This document shows positions 57,787-64,000 of a stretch of DNA of 64,000 bases, in pieces. The DNA lies in NCBI GenBank assembly GCA_963740065.1, contig CAVUCS010000004.1, positions 62,001 through 126,000 of the forward strand, in the 5' to 3' direction. This stretch comes from DASVDE01 sp963740065 (lineage in GTDB: Bacteria > Actinomycetota > Thermoleophilia > Solirubrobacterales > 70-9). Position numbers and translations under genes: made by a program. Position 1 is the first letter of the stretch. Every line of letters starts with the position of its first letter. Below the pieces are notes generated by a model, which saw only the letters and a program-made list of their open reading frames with translations, made no database searches and was not told the DNA's origin.

Positions 57787-58571
57787 AGGCCACCCTCACC
57801 CACATCGGCGGGCCCACGGTTTTGATCGAGGTTGGGGGTTGGCGGCTGCTGACCGACCCGACCTTCGATCCGGCCGGAGGGAGCTATCGCTTTGGTTGGG
57901 GCACTGGATCACGCAAGCTCGCCGATCCGGCGATAGCTGCCGCCGACATCGGCCCGATCGACGCGGTGCTGCTCAGCCATGATCACCACGACGACAATCT
58001 CGACGCCGCCGGGCGAGCTTTTCTGCCGGCGGCGGGCGCGGTGATCACCACCGTTCCCGGGGCGAAGCGGCTGGGGGGCAACGCGCGCGGCCTCGAACCG
58101 TGGGCGAGCACGAGGCTTGAGGCCCCGGGGCGCCCTACGATCGAGATCACCGCCACCCCCTGTCGCCACGGCCCGCCGCTGAGCCGCCCGATCGTCGGCG
58201 ATGTGGTCGGCTTCGCGCTCGCATGGGACGGCCAGGATGACGGCGTTCTCTGGATCTCCGGCGACACCGTGCTCTACGACGGCGTGCGCGAGGTTGCCGA
58301 TCGCCTTCAGGTCGATACCGCGCTCATTCACCTGGGCGGTGTGCGGTTCCCGATCTCCGGCCCGCTGCGCTACACGATGACGGCCAAGGAAGCAGTGGAG
58401 CTGTGCGAACTGATCGGGCCACGAACCATCATCCCGATTCACTACGAGGGCTGGAAGCACTTCCGTGAAGGGCGCGACGCCATCGAGGGCGACTTCGCCG
58501 ATGCGCCCGCCGACCTGCGGGAGCGGGTCAGGTGGCTGCCGATCGGCGCCGCCACGAACATCGCCGGTTAG
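57783..58571 (+). CDS. Metallo-beta-lactamase-fold hydrolase (UlaG-like)
   Basis: A 262-residue MBL-fold hydrolase of the UlaG/L-ascorbate lactonase-like group. Metal motif LSHDHHDDNLD near residue 65 (HxHxxDx variant), TPCRHGPP near 125, SGDTVLYDG near 157 and IPIHYEGWKHF near 220 provide the remaining ligands. The substrate is unknown. GC is high like the core genes, unlike the cassette before it. It converges on mraY with a 20-bp gap. Confidence 0.83.
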   Translation: MEATLTHIGGPTVLIEVGGWRLLTDPTFDPAGGSYRFGWGTGSRKLADPAIAAADIGPIDAVLLSHDHHDDNLDAAGRAFLPAAGAVITTVPGAKRLGGNARGLEPWASTRLEAPGRPTIEITATPCRHGPPLSRPIVGDVVGFALAWDGQDDGVLWISGDTVLYDGVREVADRLQVDTALIHLGGVRFPISGPLRYTMTAKEAVELCELIGPRTIIPIHYEGWKHFREGRDAIEGDFADAPADLRERVRWLPIGAATNIAG

Positions 58572-58591
58572 CCGCTGGGCTCCCAGCCCGG

Positions 58592-59566
58592 CTAGGAGCC
58601 GATGCTCTGCTGGTACAGCGTGAAGCCGATGCCGGAGCAGACGGCGGCGATGATCCAGAAGCGGAGCATGATCTTGGTCTCCGACCAGGCCATCATCTCG
58701 AAGTGATGGTGGAGCGGGGCCATCAGGAAAACCCGGCGACGGAAGGTCTTGAAGGCGAATACCTGAACCGCCACGGACAGCGCCTCGATCACGAAGATGC
58801 CGCCGATGATGATCAACAGGACCTCGGTCTGGGTCATCACCGCGAGGGCGCCAATCGCGCCGCCGAGCCCCAGGGAGCCGGTATCGCCCATGAATATCGA
58901 TGCCGGAAAGGCGTTGAACCAGAGGAAGCCGACGCAGGCGCCGACCAGGCAGGCGGAGAGCAGGGCGAGGTTCTGCTGCTCGTTGGTGACGAAGGCGATC
59001 GCCGTGTAGGCGAGGAGGACGATCGCGCAGGAACCCGCCGCGAGGCCGTCGAGACCGTCGGTGAGGTTGACGCCGTTTGAGGTGCCGGCGATGACGAGGA
59101 AGACGAGAACGAAGTAGAGGACGGGACCGAGGTCGATGCTGCCGTCGCCGATGCGAAGCTCGAGCACCGGCTCAAGGCCCACTTCATGGCGCGCCACCCA
59201 CCAAAGGCCGAGCGCGAACAGCAACTGGAAGAAGAGCTTCCAGCGGGCGGAGAGCCCAAGCGAGCGGCGTTTGACGATCTTGATGAAGTCGTCGGCAAAG
59301 CCGAGGCCGGCGCAGCCGAGAGCGACGCCGAAGACGGCGAGGCTCTGGGCGTCCCGATCGGAGAGGACGAGGTAAGGGACGCAGATCGACGCGAAAACGA
59401 TCAACCCGCCCATCGTCGGCGTTCCCGCCTTGGCGTGGTGCTCCTGCGGACCGTCCTCACGAATGTGCTGCCCGAACTCCCTCACTCGCAGGAACTCGAT
59501 GAACTTCGGGCCGAGAAAGATGCAAATCAGCATCGCCGCCATCCCGGCGATCAGCACTTCGCCCAT
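58592..59566 (-). CDS. mraY: MraY (phospho-MurNAc-pentapeptide transferase)
   Basis: Integral membrane enzyme making lipid I from UDP-MurNAc-pentapeptide and undecaprenyl phosphate. The 324-residue protein has about 10 membrane segments with KAGTPTMGGLIVFA near 47, GFADDFIKIVKRRSLGLS near 88, NGVNLTDGLDGLAAG near 163 and MAPLHHHFEMMAWSE near 280. It shares one base with the murF stop. In most dcw clusters murD follows directly; here the island intervenes. Confidence 0.96.
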   Translation of the reverse strand: MGEVLIAGMAAMLICIFLGPKFIEFLRVREFGQHIREDGPQEHHAKAGTPTMGGLIVFASICVPYLVLSDRDAQSLAVFGVALGCAGLGFADDFIKIVKRRSLGLSARWKLFFQLLFALGLWWVARHEVGLEPVLELRIGDGSIDLGPVLYFVLVFLVIAGTSNGVNLTDGLDGLAAGSCAIVLLAYTAIAFVTNEQQNLALLSACLVGACVGFLWFNAFPASIFMGDTGSLGLGGAIGALAVMTQTEVLLIIIGGIFVIEALSVAVQVFAFKTFRRRVFLMAPLHHHFEMMAWSETKIMLRFWIIAAVCSGIGFTLYQQSIGS

Positions 59567-60891
59567 CAGATCAGCTCCGCCAGCGTCTCGGCAACCGCTT
59601 CCAAGCCGGCCGATCGCGACCCCTTGACCAGGACGACGTCGCCCGGCTCCAACCTGGCAGCCAGCAACTCGGCGGCGTCTTCGGGCGTGCCGACCAGCTC
59701 GTCGGGGCCGTAGTCACGCGCCGCCCCGCCGACGCCGACCAACATGTCGAGCCCTTCCGCCCGCGCGTACTCGCCGACCTCGCGGTGGTAGCCGGGCGCC
59801 TCGGGACCCAACTCGGCCATCTCACCCAAAACCGCGAGCCTGCGCTTGGCATCGAACGATGCCAAATGGTCGAGCGCCGCTCGCATCGACACCGGGTTGG
59901 CGTTGTAGCAGTCGTTCACGAGGACAATTCCGTCGCCCAGCTCTAAGCGCTCGCCGCGGAAGCGCGAGAAGCCTATATCCGCCGCCCCGTCCGCCATCTC
60001 TCCCAGCGAGACCCCCAGCGCAACGCCCGCGGCAACGGCAGCGAGCGCGTTGGTGAGGTTGTGGGCCTCGGTGAAGGGGAAGTGGAATAGCTGCCGGCCG
60101 GCGGGCGTATCGATCATGGCCTCGGTGACCCCATCATCGATTCGCCACTCAACGGCGCAGACATCGCCGCCGGGGCCGAAGCGCAGCAAGCGAGGCACCC
60201 CCGCCAAGTGAGGCTCCAGCTGGACCGAGTCGACCGGGACCACGGCGGCGCCGTCTTCGGGCAGAGCAGCCAACACCTCTGCCTTCGCGGCCGCTATCGC
60301 CTCGACCGAGCCGAGCAACTCGATGTGGACCGGCCCGACGTTGGTGATCACGGCGACGTCGGGTTCGGCGATCGCCGCCAGCTCGGCGATCTGGCCGGGG
60401 CCGCGCATCGCCATCTCCAGGATCAGGGTCTCGGTGTCCTCCGGCGCCTCCAACACCGTCAAAGGCATGCCGATCTCGGTGTTTAAGTTCTCGCGGTTGG
60501 CGTGGACGTGACCAGGCAAGAGCGCGCGGGCGATGTCCTTGACCGAGGTCTTGCCGACCGAGCCGGTGATCCCAAGGGTTTTCCCGTCGAGGGTGCGATG
60601 CCAGGCGCGGGCCAACGCCTGAAGAGCGAACAACGGATCGGGGGCGGCGAAAACCCAGGCGCCTTCGAGCCGGGCCACCCGATCGACCGGGACAACGACC
60701 CCCCACGCCCCCGCCGCGATTGCCTGGCTGCCGAAATGGCTCCCGTCGACATTCTCCCCGCGTAAGCCAAAGAAGAGAGCGCCGGCGGCGTCACGCGAAT
60801 CGATTGCGGCGCGCTCGGGGCAACCGGCCTCGCCCTCCGAGGCGATTTCGGCGCCCATTGCGGCTGCGATCTCCCGCGGGGTCAGGTTCAC
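59566..60891 (-). CDS. murF: UDP-MurNAc-tripeptide--D-Ala-D-Ala ligase
   Basis: Adds D-Ala-D-Ala to complete the stem pentapeptide. The 441-residue Mur ligase shows GLRGENVDGSHF near 43, ATP loop GITGSVGKTSVKDIARALL near 107 and VNDCYNANPVSMRAAL near 325. Overlaps murE by 4 bp and mraY by 1 bp. Confidence 0.95.
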   Translation of the reverse strand: MNLTPREIAAAMGAEIASEGEAGCPERAAIDSRDAAGALFFGLRGENVDGSHFGSQAIAAGAWGVVVPVDRVARLEGAWVFAAPDPLFALQALARAWHRTLDGKTLGITGSVGKTSVKDIARALLPGHVHANRENLNTEIGMPLTVLEAPEDTETLILEMAMRGPGQIAELAAIAEPDVAVITNVGPVHIELLGSVEAIAAAKAEVLAALPEDGAAVVPVDSVQLEPHLAGVPRLLRFGPGGDVCAVEWRIDDGVTEAMIDTPAGRQLFHFPFTEAHNLTNALAAVAAGVALGVSLGEMADGAADIGFSRFRGERLELGDGIVLVNDCYNANPVSMRAALDHLASFDAKRRLAVLGEMAELGPEAPGYHREVGEYARAEGLDMLVGVGGAARDYGPDELVGTPEDAAELLAARLEPGDVVLVKGSRSAGLEAVAETLAELI

Positions 60892-62345
60892 GATCGACCG
60901 CCCAGCTTTCGCAGCTCTTCGCGAGCGACGTCGCGATCGTCGAAGGGAACCTTTCGCCCGGACTCGAACTCCTGACCCTGCTCGTGCCCCTTGCCGGCGA
61001 TCACGACCGTGTCACCAGGCGCGGCTCGATCAAAGGCGAGCGCGATCGCCGCCCGGCGATCAACTTCCACTTCGAGCTTTGACGCATCCTCGACCCCGGC
61101 CACGAGCTCGGCGACGATTTCCTCCGGGTCCTCGGATCGAGGGTTGTCGGAGGTGACGATCGCGAGGTCGGAAAGCTCGGCGCCCGCCAGCCCCATCATT
61201 GGCCGCTTGGCGCGGTCGCGATCGCCGCCGGCGCCGAAGACGGATATGACCCGTCCTTCGGTCAGGCGGCGCGCGGCGCGCAACACGTTCTCCAGCGAGT
61301 CGGGCGTGTGGGCGTAGTCGACCAGCACCGCAAACCCCTGCCCCTCATCGACCGGCTCAAAGCGGCCGGGGACCCGCGCCGCCCTGGTCAACCCGGCGGC
61401 GGCCGCCTGAGGGTCGATTCCAAATGCCGTGGCCGCGGCGAAGGCGCCAAGCGCGTTGGCTACGTTGAAGTGCCCGGGAAGTGAGGTGTTGACCCTCGCT
61501 TCGCCCTCGGGGCCGTCCACGACAAAGGCCGCTCCGCTCGCGTCGAAGGAAACGTCGCGAGCGAGAAAGTCGGCGTCGGTGTCGGTGTCGGCCGCCGAGA
61601 AGGTCAGGCAGTCGAACTCGTCGGCAAGCCGCTGCCCATAAGGATCGTCGACGTTGACGATCGAGACCTCGGGCTCCATCGCGAACAGCGCCCGCTTCGC
61701 CTGAAAGTAGTCCTCCATGTCGCCATGGAAGTCGAGGTGATCCTGAGTCAGGTTCGTGAACAGCGCCAGCTCGAAGCGGATCGCATCGCAGCGGTGCAAC
61801 GCCAGCGCATGAGAGGACACCTCCATCGCGCAAGCCCGGTCCCCCGCATCAAGCATCCGCCGGAAGGTCGCCTGCAACTCAATCGCCTCCGGGGTGGTCC
61901 GTTCGACTTCCTCCTCCACCCCGCCGACCACCTGCTTGACGGTTCCCAGCAATCCGCAGCCGACTCTCGCCGACTCGAGGATCTCTCGCATGAGAAAGGC
62001 GGTCGTGGTCTTTCCGTTCGTCCCGGTGATTCCCACCACCCTCAACTCCTTCGTGGGCTCCCCCCAAAACCGCGCCGCCACCGTCGCCATCGCCGCCCGC
62101 GCATCGGGGACCACGACCTGGGCAACCGGCAACTCAAGCTCTCTCTCGACGACAAGCGCCGCGGCCCCAGCCTCAACGGCCGCTGCGGCGAACTCATGCC
62201 CATCGACCTTCTCCCCCGGCACGCAGAAGAACAACGTCCCCTGCCCCACATCCCGACTGTCGTAAGCGAGAGATGCAATCTCCGCATCGACTCCTCCGCG
62301 GGTCCGCGCCCCTTCGGCGCCAACGATGAGCTCGTCCAATCGCAC
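60888..62345 (-). CDS. murE: UDP-MurNAc-tripeptide synthetase, meso-DAP adding
   Basis: Adds the third stem residue. The 485-residue ligase has YDSRDVGQGTLFFCVPG, ATP loop GITGTNGKTTTAFLMREIL near 108, TNLTQDHLDFHGDMEDYF near 207, and the substrate motif SDNPRSEDP near 415; DNPR is typical of meso-diaminopimelate-specific MurE. GTG at 62345 lies 6 nt after TAGAAT, so murE and the genes after it may start from a leaderless transcript despite ftsI being only 34 bp upstream. Confidence 0.95.
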   Translation of the reverse strand: MRLDELIVGAEGARTRGGVDAEIASLAYDSRDVGQGTLFFCVPGEKVDGHEFAAAAVEAGAAALVVERELELPVAQVVVPDARAAMATVAARFWGEPTKELRVVGITGTNGKTTTAFLMREILESARVGCGLLGTVKQVVGGVEEEVERTTPEAIELQATFRRMLDAGDRACAMEVSSHALALHRCDAIRFELALFTNLTQDHLDFHGDMEDYFQAKRALFAMEPEVSIVNVDDPYGQRLADEFDCLTFSAADTDTDADFLARDVSFDASGAAFVVDGPEGEARVNTSLPGHFNVANALGAFAAATAFGIDPQAAAAGLTRAARVPGRFEPVDEGQGFAVLVDYAHTPDSLENVLRAARRLTEGRVISVFGAGGDRDRAKRPMMGLAGAELSDLAIVTSDNPRSEDPEEIVAELVAGVEDASKLEVEVDRRAAIALAFDRAAPGDTVVIAGKGHEQGQEFESGRKVPFDDRDVAREELRKLGGRS

Positions 62346-62351
62346 GGCCTG

Positions 62352-62357
62352 ATTCTA
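62352..62357 (-). promoter_or_regulatory. -10 hexamer TAGAAT, leaderless start of murE
   Basis: TAGAAT ends 6 nt before the murE GTG within the 34-bp ftsI-murE gap, a close match to the -10 consensus. Confidence 0.45.
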
Positions 62358-62379
62358 GGTCGGGGTTCGGGTGTCCCTC

Positions 62380-64000
62380 CTACTCTGGCGGCACCCCGAG
62401 GTATGGAAGAGCGAACTGGGCGATCTTGCCGAAAGCGGGGGCGGCCACGGATCCACCGTAGTAGTCCCCTTGCGGTTGGTCGACGATGACCGAGACCAGC
62501 AGGCGCGGATTTTGGGCGGGGGCGAAACCGATGAACGACGCGACGAATTTCGTTTTCGAGTAGGTGCCGTTCTCCGCCACCTCCGCGGTTCCGGTCTTGC
62601 CCGCCAGGGTGTAGCCGGGCACGCTGACCTCGGAAGCCGTTCCACCCGGTGCCAACACGCCCTCCAGCATGGTGCGCACCTGCCCTGCGACGCCCGCGTC
62701 GATCACCCTCTTTCCTCTTGGCTCAGCCACCGGCTCGCCGTCGATCTTCTCGATCAACCGTGGCCTGCGCAGGAAGCCGCCGTCGGCGATCGCCGCGTAG
62801 CCGGCCATCATCTGCATTGGCGTCACCGAGAGGCCTTGCCCAATTGGCAGGTTGCCCATGCTCGAGCCCGAGTAGTCCTCCAGCGCCGGCACCAGTCCGA
62901 TTTCCTCGGCCGGATACTGGACGCCGGTCCGGTGACCGAAGCCGAAGCGATTTATCCACTGGCTGAAGCGAGTTTTGCCGATCTGGAGCCCGATGGTCAC
63001 CGCTCCCACGTTGGAGGACTCGGCGAGGATTTGAGCGACGCTGAGCGATACCGTCGGCCGCGCTTCAGCGTCGGAGATGGTTCGATCGGCGACCTGAATT
63101 TCGGGCGGCAAAGTAAAGGTCGATTCCGGCGTCACAAGTCTGTCTTCGAGCGCGGAGGAGACGGTGAAAGCCTTGAACGTCGACCCCGGCTCATAGGTGA
63201 AGCCGGTCGCCCGGTTGATCAGGTCTTCGGAACTGGCGTCGGAGAGATCGGCCGGATCGATCGGGGGCCAGTTCGCCATCGCCAAAATCTCAGAGCTGCG
63301 CGGATCCATCACGATCGCGGTCGCCCCTTTCGGCGAATAGGTGGCGCCAATCCCGTCCAGGACCTCCTCGGTCTTCGCTTGGATCGCGGGATCGAGCGTC
63401 AGCTGGATATCTGAGCCGTCGCTCGCATCGCTGATCGTGTCCAGTCGAATCGGCTCGCCAAGGGCGTCCTTGACGATCTGCCGCTCGCCGTCGGAGCCAC
63501 CGAGGATTGAATTTTCCCCGCCTTCAAGCCCAGATAACCCTTGGCCGTCGTCGCCAACCGCGCCGATCACCTGACCCGCAATTGTTCCCTGCGGGTAAGT
63601 GCGGCGACTGTCGGGGAGCTCGCCCAGCCCCGGCAGGTTGAGCCGGTCGATCCGCGCCGCCGTCGGCACGTCCACTTTTCTGGCGACATAGGAAAAGCCC
63701 GTGTCCTCGGTGAGGCTAGCCAGCACGTCGTCGCTGTTCTCGCCCAAGAGCGACGCCAGTTTGTCGGCGGTGCGACGCGGGTTTCTCACTTGGTAAGGCG
63801 TGGCGAAAATCGTTTTCGCGTCTTCGGAAGCGGCCAACGCCTTGCCGTGGCGGTCCAGCACGCTGCCGCGAAGGCCGGGGATGGTGACAACCTCTGTCTG
63901 CTGGTAGCTGGCCTCGCTGGCGAGTTCGGCGCCCTGCACCCCCTGTAGCCAAAAGGCCCGGCCGAAGATGACGAGAAAGCAGAGAAGGAAGCCGGCGAAG
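62380..64000 (-). CDS. ftsI: Septal penicillin-binding protein FtsI/PBP3 (5' end cut off)
   Basis: Class B PBP that cross-links septal peptidoglycan. The visible part has a hydrophobic segment at the window edge (LLCFLVIFGRAFWLQ, membrane anchor), the dimerisation domain with RGSVLDRHGKALAAS, and the transpeptidase domain with catalytic EPGSTFKAFTV (SxxK), ESSNVGAVTIG (SxN) and LAGKTGTAEVAE (KTG). An internal GTG at 63939 could be mistaken for the start, but the frame continues with the expected membrane helix to base 64000, so the gene is partial here. Confidence 0.93.
   Translation of the reverse strand, partial: FAGFLLCFLVIFGRAFWLQGVQGAELASEASYQQTEVVTIPGLRGSVLDRHGKALAASEDAKTIFATPYQVRNPRRTADKLASLLGENSDDVLASLTEDTGFSYVARKVDVPTAARIDRLNLPGLGELPDSRRTYPQGTIAGQVIGAVGDDGQGLSGLEGGENSILGGSDGERQIVKDALGEPIRLDTISDASDGSDIQLTLDPAIQAKTEEVLDGIGATYSPKGATAIVMDPRSSEILAMANWPPIDPADLSDASSEDLINRATGFTYEPGSTFKAFTVSSALEDRLVTPESTFTLPPEIQVADRTISDAEARPTVSLSVAQILAESSNVGAVTIGLQIGKTRFSQWINRFGFGHRTGVQYPAEEIGLVPALEDYSGSSMGNLPIGQGLSVTPMQMMAGYAAIADGGFLRRPRLIEKIDGEPVAEPRGKRVIDAGVAGQVRTMLEGVLAPGGTASEVSVPGYTLAGKTGTAEVAENGTYSKTKFVASFIGFAPAQNPRLLVSVIVDQPQGDYYGGSVAAPAFGKIAQFALPYLGVPPE

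Noticed and set aside
63939..64000. ftsI starting at GTG 63939
   Set aside because: The frame continues upstream to the window edge with a hydrophobic anchor expected of FtsI, so the gene is cut by the window.

Overview
The window is high-GC bacterial chromosome with dense, mostly minus-strand operons joined by 1-8 bp stop/start overlaps. It looks like an actinobacterium. Supporting signs are a SepIVA/DivIVA-like coiled-coil gene near DUF177 and rpmF, the block priA-def-fmt-rsmB-rpe-rib with metK nearby (resembling the order known from Mycobacterium), a zinc (C+) form of L28 and L32, Ku with a stand-alone LigD polymerase domain, and many apparently leaderless promoters. A deep-branching class such as Thermoleophilia is my guess only. 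MurE carries the DNPR motif expected for meso-diaminopimelate peptidoglycan. I see no rRNA, tRNA, CRISPR array or transposase.

Layout. 1-8.8 kb: acpP, plsX, rpmF, DUF177, a divergent methyltransferase, SepIVA-like protein, coaD, rsmD, recG, a FakA/DAK-type kinase and rpmB. 8.4-11.9 kb: riboflavin operon ribD-ribE-ribBA-ribH. 12.1-16.3 kb (plus strand): glycosyltransferase, lipid-linked flippase, cation/proton antiporter. 16.3-24 kb: rpe, zinc ribbon, rsmB, fmt, def, priA, a PH-domain membrane protein and metK. 24-34.3 kb: der, cmk, aroA, tyrA, DAHP synthase, hisC, aroH, rluB, scpB, scpA, trpS. 34.3-40.5 kb: MFS exporter, FetAB-like ABC transporter, Ku and LigD-pol (NHEJ), a VapBC pair and a methyltransferase. 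40.7-45.1 kb: complete glycine cleavage system gcvT-gcvH-gcvPA-gcvPB, directly downstream of ftsZ. 45.1-64 kb: division and cell-wall (dcw) cluster ftsI-murE-murF-mraY-[island]-murD-ftsW-murG-murC-murB-ftsQ-ftsZ.

The accessory highlight is a 5.8-kb island (about 52.82-58.59 kb) splitting the dcw cluster between mraY and murD. It carries a VapBC pair, an EcoRI-family adenine methyltransferase translationally coupled to a DUF262-HNH nuclease, an unrecognised acidic-tailed protein coupled to a HEPN-like protein, and a metallo-beta-lactamase-fold hydrolase. The four central genes have visibly lower GC and are bounded exactly by 13-bp direct repeats (GACGCCACCCTTC), suggesting a mobile defence cassette with an undescribed two-gene partner module.

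The second highlight is a family of about 115-125-bp intergenic inverted-repeat elements, three clear copies and one relative. They share the cores GTGGAACGTCTTGTAC and GTTAAGTGGAACCCC, while their outer stems differ in sequence yet stay base-paired. One copy supplies the last codons and stop of the MFS gene. Two other palindromes lie in frame inside ribD and the flippase gene. The third highlight is a repeated TAnnnT hexamer exactly 6 nt before the start codon of ten genes (7 nt in two more), the signature of leaderless transcripts.
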